NCBI GenBank assembly: GCA_038131365.1
Contig: JAYPPH010000003.1
Span: 558,001 to 622,000 of the forward strand
DNA: 64,000 nt
Direction: 5' to 3'
Origin: Marisalimonas marina
Lineage (GTDB): Bacteria; Pseudomonadota; Alphaproteobacteria; Puniceispirillales; Marisalimonadaceae
Both the position numbers and the translations under genes were made by a program. Under the pieces are notes generated by a model. That model saw only the letters and a list, made by a program, of their open reading frames with translations, had not been told where the DNA came from and did no database searches. Shown one piece after another: positions 8,692-16,942 of the stretch; positions within the stretch are counted from its first letter, which is position 1, and the number at the start of each line of letters is the position of its first letter.

Positions 8692-9594
8692 TTGAGCCCA
8701 GTGATTAATGGAATAAAAGTGCCGCAAAATCTTCTTGGCAACTTAATTGAAACGAATTTATATGAATCTAATGATATAGACCTTCAAAAGGCTCTAGAAA
8801 AAGACGGTTATATTTATATTAAAAATGTTATTAATGAAGAGGAAATTTCTAAAGCAAGAGAAGATATTTTCCAAAAATTAGGTGAAGTAAATGAATTAAA
8901 GCATCCATTTAGTGATGGAATTGCTTCTGGTAAGTCTAATAGAGATGTTTTGTTTTCTAGTAGAGGAACGTTTTGGGAACAAGTTAGTAATATATCATCC
9001 CTTAGAAATATCACTAATGGTAAAACCTTAAATAAAATTTTTGATAAAATCTTTGGAATGCCTTCTGTTGGATTTGATTTCATTTTTCTAAGAGCTGTAG
9101 GTGGGGGTAAATTTACCCATATGCATTGTGATGCTGGTTTTTTTACTAGAAAAACTCAAAAAGTTTTAACTTGCTGGCTAGTTTTTACCGACGTTCCCCT
9201 TGATAAAGGGCCATTATTTGTAATTGAGGGTTCCCATAAATATGATGATATTTATAAAAAATATTATGGCTTTGATGTTGATAAAAATAAAAACCTTAAA
9301 GCCTCAATAGACAGTCACCCTGTTGATTTTGCTAAGGAAAGAAAAAGTAAAATCCTTACTGCTCATTTTAATCCTGGTGATATTCTAATTTTTGGAATGT
9401 ACACTGTTCATGGCACTTTTGAAAACCATTCAAAAGATAACAAAATACGATTAACATGTGACATCCGTTTTCAGCCACAAAAAGAACCTAAAGACCCAAG
9501 ATACTTTGGTATCAGTCCAGGTGGTACTACGGGAGCAGGTTATGGAGAGTTAAACAGTGCCAGACCGTTGAATGAAGATTGGCATATAAGATAA
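8692..9594 (+). CDS. Phytanoyl-CoA dioxygenase (PhyH) family 2OG-Fe(II) oxygenase
   Basis: 300 residues. The start is TTG at 8692, chosen because AGGAG at 8680-8684 sits seven bases ahead and no better start exists. The facial triad is H145-x-D147 (THMHCDAGF) and distal H240 (YTVHGTF), with a following Arg (about 253 or 259) for the 2-oxoglutarate carboxylate. PhyH-family bacterial enzymes hydroxylate small molecules such as ectoine, phosphonates or CoA esters; nothing here identifies the substrate. A second, distinct member of the family lies at 16075. Divergent from the enolase-superfamily gene, which may share its role. Confidence 0.85.
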   Translation: MSPVINGIKVPQNLLGNLIETNLYESNDIDLQKALEKDGYIYIKNVINEEEISKAREDIFQKLGEVNELKHPFSDGIASGKSNRDVLFSSRGTFWEQVSNISSLRNITNGKTLNKIFDKIFGMPSVGFDFIFLRAVGGGKFTHMHCDAGFFTRKTQKVLTCWLVFTDVPLDKGPLFVIEGSHKYDDIYKKYYGFDVDKNKNLKASIDSHPVDFAKERKSKILTAHFNPGDILIFGMYTVHGTFENHSKDNKIRLTCDIRFQPQKEPKDPRYFGISPGGTTGAGYGELNSARPLNEDWHIR

Positions 9595-9664
9595 GAAAAA
9601 TAAAATACAGACTATATGTCACAACAGTGAATTGATTATCGAATATAATAAAGATGTCTGATTA

Positions 9665-10243
9665 ATGTCTAAAGTTAAAATTCATGAGAGTTGGAAGATT
9701 TTTCTTGAAGATGAGTTTTCTAAAAAATACATGGAAGACCTTAGGGCTTTTTTGAAACAAGAGATTGAAACAGGAAGAAAAATTTTTCCTCCAATGAAAA
9801 AAGTTTTCAATGCTTTTAACTTAACGCCCCTTACAAATGTTAAAGTGGTTTTAGTTGGGCAAGACCCTTACCATGGAGAAGGTCAAGCTAATGGGCTTAG
9901 CTTTTCAGTTGAGAAAAATGTAAAAATACCTCCATCACTTCAAAATATTTTTAAGGAATTATTTACAGATTTAAGATTAACCTCTCCTCAAAATGGAAAT
10001 CTTGAAAATTGGGCTAAGCAAGGTGTTTTACTTTTAAATAGTTGCCTCACAGTTCAAAAAGCATCCCCTGGATCACATCAAGGTAGAGGTTGGGAAAAGT
10101 TTACAGATAAAGTTTTAAAAATTGTTAATGATAATAAAAAAAATATTGTATTTATTACTGGCTTTTTTGGTTCAAAACCTTTTTCTAGATCAAATAATTA
10201 TCTCTTAGAAAAAAACATTGAACCTATAGATTGGCAATTATAA
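9665..10243 (+). CDS. ung: Uracil-DNA glycosylase with in-frame internal deletion
   Basis: 192 residues where family-1 UNGs are about 220-230. The N-terminal two-thirds is normal: water-activating loop GQDPYHG at 65-71 and LLNSCLTV at 123-130. The C-terminal GFFGSKPFSRSNNYL and PIDW are also normal. Between IVFI (161-164) and GFFG (166-169) there is only one Thr; the family expects about 30 residues here, holding the WG(S/N)xA strand and the HPSPLSxxR DNA-intercalation loop with the catalytic His. The reading frame is kept across the junction (about 10157-10162). The product should lack glycosylase activity unless this is an assembly error. The neighbouring genes downstream are also damaged. 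Confidence 0.88.
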   Translation: MSKVKIHESWKIFLEDEFSKKYMEDLRAFLKQEIETGRKIFPPMKKVFNAFNLTPLTNVKVVLVGQDPYHGEGQANGLSFSVEKNVKIPPSLQNIFKELFTDLRLTSPQNGNLENWAKQGVLLLNSCLTVQKASPGSHQGRGWEKFTDKVLKIVNDNKKNIVFITGFFGSKPFSRSNNYLLEKNIEPIDWQL

Positions 10244-10271
10244 ATCATGAACAAAACTTTACTTTTGAAAT

Positions 10272-10451
10272 ATGAGTTCTGAGAATAATTCTAGAGGTAT
10301 CATTTTAGTCATAGTTGCTATGGCGTTGTTTTCTATCCAAGATGCGCTAATTAAATTTATTTTTGAGCAGACTGCACTTTACGAGATTTATTTTGGTAGA
10401 ATATTTATAGCATCTGTAAGTGAGGATTTTTATTTTTTAGTAACTCTATGA
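10272..10451 (+). pseudogene. DMT/EamA transporter, N-terminal remnant
   Basis: A 59-codon open frame begins MSSENNSRGIILVIVAMALF and continues SIQDALIKFI and EIYFGR, the classic first-helix and start of second-helix pattern of EamA-type drug/metabolite transporters (normally about 290-300 residues, ten helices). Similarity stops at about residue 48 (10415), after which the frame reads through sequence complementary to the end of the 2OG-oxygenase gene and ends at TGA 10449-10451. This is a truncated stump left by a deletion that also removed the end of the convergent gene. Unlikely to make a functional protein. Confidence 0.7.
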
Positions 10452-10918
10452 CGTAAATATGAAGGAAAAATTATTACAGTACCTATGCCTTTAAAATCCA
10501 TAGAACTCTTAATTTCTTCAAACTCAAAATCACCACCTTCATAATCTAATTTGTCACTTAATTGAATTGAGATGGATAATTTTCTATCTAACCCTTCTTG
10601 ACCATTCCAGTTAACATCATGATGCCAATCATATTTTCCACCCTCATCAGATCTATATTCAGTAAATTGAATCTCTGATTTATTTATTACATCAACATGA
10701 AATGTTTTGTTATTTGCCTCTAGAATATACTCCCACAATAATTCTTTAACCCAACTCTCATTAATCCAACATATTTTACTACTTCTTTTCTTCTGTATTG
10801 ATTTACTTGAGGAGAAAACAGGAGCATTTAATAAGGAATTATTATCTACAAGATTTAAAATTTTAATGATTTGCTGTTTGCTTAAAGCTGATTGCCAAAT
10901 ATGAAACTGCTGTCGCAT
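10430..10918 (-). pseudogene. PKHD-type 2OG-Fe(II) hydroxylase, C-terminally truncated
   Basis: 162 residues with the iron ligands H99-x-D101 (DWHHDVNW) and distal H157 in YLRHRVT, plus the EGGDFEFEE core strand. Members of this family continue about 15-25 residues past the distal His, with the Arg that binds 2-oxoglutarate and a final beta strand. Here the frame ends KK-stop right after HRVT. The break coincides with the point where the convergent DMT transporter also loses similarity, so one deletion probably damaged both. The promoter and N-terminus are intact, so a protein may be made but should be inactive. Possible original role: prolyl or small-molecule hydroxylation. Confidence 0.7.
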
Positions 10919-11344
10919 TTTTTAAAATGCCTTAATGATTTGTTATAGTGAATAATTTATAGCACTCGAAACTATTCAACATAACCTTTGGGAAGTTTTT
11001 TAGGTTTAGGTTTTAAAAGTGTCTTTAAATGAGCAATTTCCTCATCAGCCTTTTTAAGTTCTTCTTGTTCTTGTTCCCTAAGTTCATTATTCATGTTTTT
11101 TTGTGATCTTAATAATCTCAACTCATACATTCTATCTACTTCTTCATCAGAAAGATTATCTTCACCTCGTTCTTCAAGTAATTCTAACTCAGTTTTGTTT
11201 ACTTGGTTTTCACTAGTATCATTTTCTACTTCCTGAACATTTTCTTCAACATCATTTTCAGTTGAAACTTCATCTGTCGTAGATTCTTTATTTGTATCTG
11301 TAGCTTGAGTCTCTTCTGCTGAAGCCACTTCATTATTATCTGAA

Positions 11345-11450
11345 GCAGCTATTCAACATAACCTTTTGGAAGTTTCTTCTGTTGTCTTTAAGCTTCTTTT
11401 TTTAATTTCTTGTTCTTGTTCTAAGTTCATTATTCATGTTTTTTGAGTTT
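11345..11450 (-). repeat. Degenerate copy of the acidic gene's 3' end
   Basis: This stretch repeats, with internal losses, the gene's own tail at 10972-11110: the words for AACATGAATAATGAACTTAG, the GAACAAGAACAAGAA run, and the final AAGGTTATGTTGAATAG stop context are shared. It sits inside the repeat array immediately upstream of the last partial unit, so the array looks like two partially overlapping gene copies fused by a tandem duplication. Confidence 0.65.
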
Positions 11451-11467
11451 CTTCTCAACTGAATTCC

Positions 11468-11882
11468 ACTTCATTATTATCTGAAGCAGCTACCTCTTCT
11501 GTTGTAGCTTCTTCATTTATAACTGCAGCTTGAGTTTCTTCTACTGAAGCCACTTCATTATTATCTGAAGCAGCTACCTCTTCTGTTGCAGCTTCTTCAT
11601 TTGTTACTTCAGCTTGAGTTTCTTCTACTGAAGCCACTTCATTATTATCTGAAGCAGCAACCTCTTCTATTGTAGCTTCTTCTTTTACAGCTTTGAGTTT
11701 CTTCTGCTGAAACCACTTCATTATTATCTGAAGCAGCAACCTCTTCTATTGTAGCTTCTTCTTTTACAGCTGTAGTTTCAGTTTCTTCTGCTGAAGCCAC
11801 TTCATTATTATCTGAAGCAGCAACCTCTTCTGTTGCAGCTTCTTCATTTGTTACTGCAGATTGAGTTTCTTCTTTTGAAACT
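11468..11882 (-). repeat. 84-bp tandem repeat array (28-aa units)
   Basis: The phrase acttcattattatctgaag recurs starting at 11468, 11552, 11636, 11715 and 11799, giving spacings of 84, 84, 79 and 84 bp; a further partial unit starts at 11327. Each full unit encodes 28 residues rich in Glu, Ala, Thr and Asn. The 79-bp unit is 5 bp short and breaks the frame. Near-identity between units suggests recent slippage or unequal recombination. Confidence 0.85.
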
Positions 11883-12314
11883 GTTTCATCTCCCTCTTGC
11901 TTACTAATAGAATCAAGAGACGATATAGGATCATTATTTACATATAATTTTTCCTGAGGAGTGACTGCTTCTTGCTGTTCAGTATTTGTTTCTGTATTCT
12001 GATTATCTATATTACTTTCAGTACGTTCAGGTTTTTTTATCGGTTCCTTAATGAATGGATTTACATATTTTTCACGAGCTATTTGAATATCATTCTTAAG
12101 ATTTTTTATACGTGTATCCCAATCTTGCATTTACTTGCCCTGATAATAGAGATTTAATAACTATGATTTATTATAACAATCCTAGATTACCTTCAAAAAA
12201 TATACCAAGTTTAAAATTATAATTAAATTAGTTAATAAAGAGCGATTATTCTGAAATAACTTAATTAAAAGAATTTGTTTCTAAACCTTAAAATTTAAAT
12301 AGATATTTTTAATG

Positions 12315-12347
12315 TTTAGGCGGATATAAATCCGATATCCACCTAAA
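12315..12347 (-). terminator. Inverted repeat downstream of the GST gene
   Basis: TTTAGG (12315-12320) plus GGATA (12322-12326) pair with TATCC (12336-12340) plus CCTAAA (12342-12347), with one C/A mismatch and a nine-base loop. It lies about 20 bp past the GST stop on the minus strand. The following T-tract is poor, so it may be a weak terminator or 3'-stabilising hairpin. Confidence 0.45.
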
Positions 12348-12367
12348 ATTATTTAGAAAAAGTTAAA

Positions 12368-13063
12368 TTAAGAATTTTTAAGCCTCTCATTTTGAGGAAA
12401 CATGTATTTACTAGCCTCTTCATCAATTTCAACTTTGAAATTATGGTTATTAGCAAGGTTTATATTAATTGCCTTTTGGCTAGCTGGTCTGTTATTAATC
12501 TCTGTCATAAGCCTATTTAGATTTACCCTTTTTTCAAGTTCACCTTCTCCAATTACTTTTGGTAACATTCGGGCCCATCCCCATACGCACATATCGACAA
12601 TTGTGTATGTATCTCCCAACATATATTTGTTATTTGCCAACCTATCATCCAGTATGTCGTAATGTCTCTCTGCCTCAAAAACATATCTGTTTATGGCATA
12701 TTTTAATTTTTCAGGTGCCATATGTTGAAAGTGGACAGATTGCCCTGAATAAGGACCAATACCTGTCGCAACGAACATTAACCAAGACAAGAGATCTGCT
12801 CTAGACTTAGGATCATTATTTGTTATAAATTTCCCAGTTTTTTCAGCTAAATATAATAATATGGCGTTGCTATCAAAAATGACATTGCCTTCATCTATAA
12901 TTGAAGGAGCCTTTGCATTTGGATTTATTGCTTTATATGCAGGGGTATGTTGTTCTCCTTTTCTTGTATCAACCGGTATAGCCTCGTATTCCAATCCCAT
13001 TTCCTCTAAACATAAAGCAACTTTCATAGGGTTAGGACCGGTATTATAATAAAATTTCAACAT
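12368..13063 (-). CDS. Glutathione S-transferase family protein
   Basis: The start is set at ATG 13063: GGAG lies six bases upstream, while the longer frame would need a TTG four codons earlier that overlaps this ribosome site. The 231-residue product has the thioredoxin-like N-terminal domain (FYYNTGPNPMKVALCLEEMGL, then NPNAKAPSIID with the cis-Pro and the glutathione gamma-glutamyl motif DSNAI) and an all-helical C-terminal domain (YTIVDMCVWGW, the N-capping region). It resembles YfcG/YghU-like bacterial GSTs with Asn/Thr near the N-terminus rather than catalytic Cys. Likely disulfide-bond reductase or detoxification; cytoplasmic. Single gene with the convergent-side repeat gene downstream. 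Confidence 0.88.
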   Translation of the reverse strand: MLKFYYNTGPNPMKVALCLEEMGLEYEAIPVDTRKGEQHTPAYKAINPNAKAPSIIDEGNVIFDSNAILLYLAEKTGKFITNNDPKSRADLLSWLMFVATGIGPYSGQSVHFQHMAPEKLKYAINRYVFEAERHYDILDDRLANNKYMLGDTYTIVDMCVWGWARMLPKVIGEGELEKRVNLNRLMTEINNRPASQKAININLANNHNFKVEIDEEASKYMFPQNERLKNS

Positions 13064-13128
13064 TAAATTCTCCAAAAATTTCTGTAATTAATTCTTGTTT
13101 AACCAATTAATAAAGTTAATCAATATTA

Positions 13129-14199
13129 TTATTTATAAAGTCTGAATACACCTCCATTAAATTCATCATTAGCAATTAAAATTGAACCATCAGACATCTC
13201 TTCAATATCTCGAATTCTTCCAATCTTATTAGCTAAAAAGACTTTTTCATCAATTACGGTATTATTTTTGAAGGACAAAATGTGAAGTTGTCTAAACTTT
13301 AAAGATCCAATGATCATTTTATTTTTAAATTCTGGAAACATGTTTCCTCTATATATAATCATACCTGAAGGAGCTATAGACGGAACCCATACTTTTATAG
13401 GATCTTGATACCCAATTTTAGTAGTTCCTATTCCAATATCTCTTCCACTGCCATATTCTTTACCAAACGTTATTTTAGGCCAACCATAATTTTTTCCTTT
13501 TAGGATGATATTTAATTCATCACCTCCCTGAGGACCATGTTCATGAAGCCATAACTGCGTTTTATTATTATTGAAAGTTAGCCCTTGAGGATTTCTATGA
13601 CCTATTGAAAATATTTCAGGAAGCGAATTCTTAAATGCTTTATTATTAAAATAGTTCCCATTTTTTTGAATTTTTATGACAGTCCCAGAATGATTTTTTA
13701 AATTTTGAGAGTCATTTCTTTCTCCTCTATCTCCAATAGTAGCGTAAATATATTCATTATTGAGAGCTAACCTACAGCCAAAGTGCCTGGAACTATTCGA
13801 AGATTTATTAGATACAAATAACTGTTTTTTATTTAATAATTTATTATTTCTAAATTGATAGCTGTTAATTGCCGTTGCAGATTTTGAATTTTTAGTTTTT
13901 TTACTGAAGCACAAATAAATAATTTTTTTATTATTAACTTCTTCGACTTCAACATCTAATAAACCACCTTGACCATAGTTGAACACCTCTGGAACACCAG
14001 GTATCTCAAATATTTTTTTATTAAAAACATTTAGCCTATATAATTTTCCTGAACGTTGAGTAAATAGTATCTCTTTGTCATTTAGAACACTAATTCCCCA
14101 TAAATTTGATAAATTAGGACTAATTTTTTCTAATATGGTTTTGGAATAAGAAAGATTTGGTATTAAGATCAAAGTAATAAAAAAATAAAAAAATTTCAT
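13129..14199 (-). CDS. PQQ-dependent soluble aldose-sugar dehydrogenase family, secreted
   Basis: 356 residues with an N-terminal signal (MKFFYFFITLILIPNLSYS). Beta-propeller motifs of the GSDH/YliI family are clear: WGISVLND, RHFGCRLAL, IGDRGERNDSQN, HRNPQGL and HEHGPQGGDELN, followed by APSGMIIY. These include the His/Arg/Asp residues that hold PQQ and Ca2+ in the soluble glucose dehydrogenase fold. Expected to oxidise aldose sugars in the periplasm if PQQ is available; no pqq genes are in the window. It is divergent from glucokinase at 14281, making a plausible glucose-use pair. Confidence 0.82.
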   Translation of the reverse strand: MKFFYFFITLILIPNLSYSKTILEKISPNLSNLWGISVLNDKEILFTQRSGKLYRLNVFNKKIFEIPGVPEVFNYGQGGLLDVEVEEVNNKKIIYLCFSKKTKNSKSATAINSYQFRNNKLLNKKQLFVSNKSSNSSRHFGCRLALNNEYIYATIGDRGERNDSQNLKNHSGTVIKIQKNGNYFNNKAFKNSLPEIFSIGHRNPQGLTFNNNKTQLWLHEHGPQGGDELNIILKGKNYGWPKITFGKEYGSGRDIGIGTTKIGYQDPIKVWVPSIAPSGMIIYRGNMFPEFKNKMIIGSLKFRQLHILSFKNNTVIDEKVFLANKIGRIRDIEEMSDGSILIANDEFNGGVFRLYK

Positions 14200-14280
14200 G
14201 AAAAACCTAACTCTTTAATATAATTAGCTGTTTATACTATTTATGTTATTAATATTAAATATAAACGTTTTGGTGATTAG

Positions 14281-15297
14281 ATGCGATTATTAGTTGCTGA
14301 TATTGGTGGTACAAATGCTAGGTTTGCCTATAAAGAAAAAGACGACAGCGAACTTAAGAGCTTTGCTTATTTAAAATGTAATGATTTTGAAAACATTTTT
14401 GATGCCATCGAGTATTATCAACAAACAAATAATTTAGATATAGAAAATATGTCAATTGCATTGGCATCACATACAACAAAAGATGCAATTAAGTTTACTA
14501 ATAATCACTGGCAATTCAAGCAATCCGAAATTTATAAATACTTTAATCTTAATAAGTTAATTTTTATTAATGATTTTGTTGCTCAATGCTTAAGTCTAGA
14601 TGCTTTTTATAAAGATATATCTGAGAATAAAGTATTGAACGAAGATTTATTAGGTAAATATGATTTAAGGTCTATTAGAAATGGGACACCTACAAAAAAT
14701 TCTCCGCTTCTAGTTACTGGGCCCGGTACTGGCTTAGGAGTATGTACTTTATTAAATGTTAATAATTATCCAATAGCCATAGAGGGAGAAGGAGGTCATT
14801 CCACTTTCGCACCAAACTCCGATCTTGAAATAGAATTACTACAATATTTAAGAAAAAAATATGATCATGTTTCTAATGAAAGAATTGTAAGTGGTTCAGG
14901 TATTGAAGAAATATACGAATTTATTTGTTCTAAGAACAACCAACCTTTTGAGGATTTAAAAGCGCCTAATATTGGCGAAAATGCCTTAAAGGGTGACACA
15001 AAGGCAATCGAGACTATTAAATTATTCTTTAGTATTTTTGGAACTATTATCTCCAGTGTTATTTTAATTAATGGAACTCAATGCGGTGTTGTTATTGCAG
15101 GTGGTATTACACCTAAATTACAATCTATTTTAAGTGAGAGTAATTTTAATAAAAATTTTTTAAATAAAGGAAGACGACATGAGTATGTAAAAAACATACC
15201 TGTATGGCTTACTGAAAATAATAATAATGGCTTGATAGGTGCATCAAAAGCTATAAATAACCCTCATTACAGCTCCAAAATTATAACAAATAATTAA
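14281..15297 (+). CDS. glk: Glucokinase
   Basis: 338 residues, ATG start. ROK/bacterial-glucokinase features: phosphate loop DIGGTNARFA at 7-16, catalytic Asp in LIFINDFVAQ, GPGTGLGVC and EGEGGHSTFAP, and the second ATP motif GVVIAGGITPKL. Matches the group-B (E. coli Glk-like) family in length and order. It phosphorylates glucose with ATP to glucose-6-phosphate. Divergent from the secreted sugar dehydrogenase; the intervening 80 bp must hold both promoters. Confidence 0.92.
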   Translation: MRLLVADIGGTNARFAYKEKDDSELKSFAYLKCNDFENIFDAIEYYQQTNNLDIENMSIALASHTTKDAIKFTNNHWQFKQSEIYKYFNLNKLIFINDFVAQCLSLDAFYKDISENKVLNEDLLGKYDLRSIRNGTPTKNSPLLVTGPGTGLGVCTLLNVNNYPIAIEGEGGHSTFAPNSDLEIELLQYLRKKYDHVSNERIVSGSGIEEIYEFICSKNNQPFEDLKAPNIGENALKGDTKAIETIKLFFSIFGTIISSVILINGTQCGVVIAGGITPKLQSILSESNFNKNFLNKGRRHEYVKNIPVWLTENNNNGLIGASKAINNPHYSSKIITNN

Positions 15298-15352
15298 ATT
15301 TTTCTTTTAAAAAAAAATATCAATAGTTTACGATATTTTCAGGGAGTGAGTA

Positions 15353-16072
15353 TTGTTAACAAAAGAATTAATAACTTTTTTAAAAAAATTTGATACTCCA
15401 ACAATTTCTAATGCTCTTGATATTTTTAGAGGATCAAGATCTGCTGACGGTTACACAAAATACCCCTTTATATCAGCTAACACTTCGTTAAAACCAATTG
15501 TTGGAATAGCAAGAACAGCTAAAATAAGAGCCTCTAATCCTCCTATTTTATCACCGGAGGAAACTACATCTATTCGATTGAAATATTATGAATATATCAG
15601 TAGAAGCTTTCCAGATTTTCCTGATGCCTCTCCAGTTTGTGTAATAGAAGATCTTGATTGGCCAAATCCAACAGGATCATTTTGGGGTGAAGTTAATGTT
15701 GCATTACATAAGGGTTTAGGACTAGAGGGTACAATTACAAGTGGGCTATTAAGAGATTTAGATGCAATAGATAAAAGTTATCAGGTTTTAGCTAATGGTA
15801 TTGGACCAAGTCATGCTTACGTTCATGTTGTTGAATTCGATACATCTGTTAACGTTCATGGCCTTTTTATAAGAGATGGTGACATAATTCATGCAGATCA
15901 ACATGGGGCGGTTATTATACCAAAACCAGCACTTTCAATTATCAAAAGAGCTATAAACCACATGAATAAAAAAGAAAAACATCTTATTGAAGCTGCAAAA
16001 CAAGATAACTTTAATATCGAAAAACTCAAAGAGGCATGGACAAAAGCTTCAAATGAAAAATGGGAGAAATAG
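15353..16072 (+). CDS. RraA-like protein (HMG/CHA aldolase family)
   Basis: 239 residues. TTG start at 15353 with AGGGAG at 15341-15346. The RraA fold signatures include FDTPTISNAL near the N-terminus, the central WGEVNVALHKGLGLEGTITSG with the G-x-x-x-A/G ligand loop, and RDLDAI (Arg-Asp metal/substrate motif). Proteins of this type are class II pyruvate aldolases (4-hydroxy-4-methyl-2-oxoglutarate or 4-carboxy-4-hydroxy-2-oxoadipate) or, less often, RNase E regulators; the catabolic setting favours an aldolase or decarboxylase. The stop nearly touches the start of the PhyH gene, so the two form an operon. Confidence 0.8.
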   Translation: MLTKELITFLKKFDTPTISNALDIFRGSRSADGYTKYPFISANTSLKPIVGIARTAKIRASNPPILSPEETTSIRLKYYEYISRSFPDFPDASPVCVIEDLDWPNPTGSFWGEVNVALHKGLGLEGTITSGLLRDLDAIDKSYQVLANGIGPSHAYVHVVEFDTSVNVHGLFIRDGDIIHADQHGAVIIPKPALSIIKRAINHMNKKEKHLIEAAKQDNFNIEKLKEAWTKASNEKWEK

Positions 16073-16074
16073 AA

Positions 16075-16890
16075 GTGTTTGAAATAGATAAAAAAGCTAG
16101 AAGACTTACACAAGAAGAAAAAGAACAATATATTAATGAAGGATACGTAACTGGTCTTCCAGTATTTTCAGAAAATGCAGTTAAGGACTTACATGATTGG
16201 TATGATGAACTCAGTTCAAAATTACCACCTAATATTGATATCAATAAGACCAACATGTGGCACAAAGCTAGTAAAAAATTTCATGATCTGTGTAGAACAC
16301 CAGCCATTTTAGATTATGTTGAAGATTTGTTAGGTCCTAATTTTGTTCAGTGGGGAGGTCAGTTTTTCAGTAAAGAGCCTAAAGATGGGTCAGTTGTACC
16401 TTGGCACCAGGATGCTCAATATTGGCCATTAAATCCATCCAATGCTGTTACAGTTTGGTTAGCCGTTTTTGACACGGATGAAGAAAATGGCGCAATGAAA
16501 GTAGTTTCAGGAAGTCATAAAATGGGTCGATTTGTTCACAAAAAAAATACTGCTAAAAATCTAGTTCTTGATCAAGAAGTATCTTTTGATCAATTAGATG
16601 AAACAAAAATAGTTTCACTTAATTTAAAAGCTGGACAAATATCACTTCATAATGATGCACTTTTACATGGATCAGAAGCGAATAACTCTGATAGAAGACG
16701 ATGTGGAGTCACTATGAGGTTTTCACCAACTAATGTGAAAGGTGATTTAAAGATTTGGCCATTTTTTGAAACACAACTTGCAAGAGGTGTCGATGAATTT
16801 AAATTAAATCCAATAGCTCAAATTCCTAGAGGTGAAGCAACCCCTCAAAAAATGTTTTCATTTTCACATGAGTTTGAAAATGAATGGTAA
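16075..16890 (+). CDS. Phytanoyl-CoA dioxygenase (PhyH) family protein
   Basis: The start is given as GTG 16075, two bases after the RraA stop, because GGGAG (16062-16066) sits eight bases ahead; the longer frame from ATG 16060 would overlap RraA by 13 bp and has no ribosome site. Numbered from that longer form, the iron triad is H116-x-D118 (PWHQDAQYW) and H203 (LLHGSEAN), with Arg214/220 for 2-oxoglutarate. The WLAVFDTDEENGAMKVVSGSH block is a strong family mark. Coupling with the RraA-like aldolase suggests that hydroxylation and C-C cleavage act in sequence on one substrate, which remains unidentified. Confidence 0.85.
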   Translation: MFEIDKKARRLTQEEKEQYINEGYVTGLPVFSENAVKDLHDWYDELSSKLPPNIDINKTNMWHKASKKFHDLCRTPAILDYVEDLLGPNFVQWGGQFFSKEPKDGSVVPWHQDAQYWPLNPSNAVTVWLAVFDTDEENGAMKVVSGSHKMGRFVHKKNTAKNLVLDQEVSFDQLDETKIVSLNLKAGQISLHNDALLHGSEANNSDRRRCGVTMRFSPTNVKGDLKIWPFFETQLARGVDEFKLNPIAQIPRGEATPQKMFSFSHEFENEW

Positions 16891-16942
16891 AAAATATATT
16901 TAAAAATTTTGACTTCTTTTATGTTTGGTTGAAGAAAAGTTA

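Larger units (their letters stand above)
10972..12130 (-). pseudogene. Acidic repeat protein, disrupted by frameshift and partial tandem duplication
   Basis: Read on the minus strand, one gene-like region begins at ATG 12130 with MQDWDTRIKNLKNDIQIARE, passes into Glu/Ala/Thr-rich 28-residue repeats (cores such as EEVAASDNNEV and EETQ) and ends in a charged tail with the predicted helix RMYELRLLRSQKNMNNE and the terminus KKLPKGYVE at 10972. It is not a continuous frame: one repeat unit is 5 bp short (near 11690-11710), ending the first frame as an out-of-phase tail, and a degraded copy of the tail with its own stop lies at 11345-11450 inside the array. Three open pieces result (11645-12130, 11455-11739, 10972-11328, the last opening with GTG). 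No signal peptide. No known family recognised; very acidic, likely disordered. A repeat-induced assembly error is an alternative. Confidence 0.6.

Noticed and set aside
11468..11882. Regular 84-bp repeats considered as a CRISPR-like array
   Set aside because: Units are contiguous coding repeats without unique spacers, and no cas gene is near.
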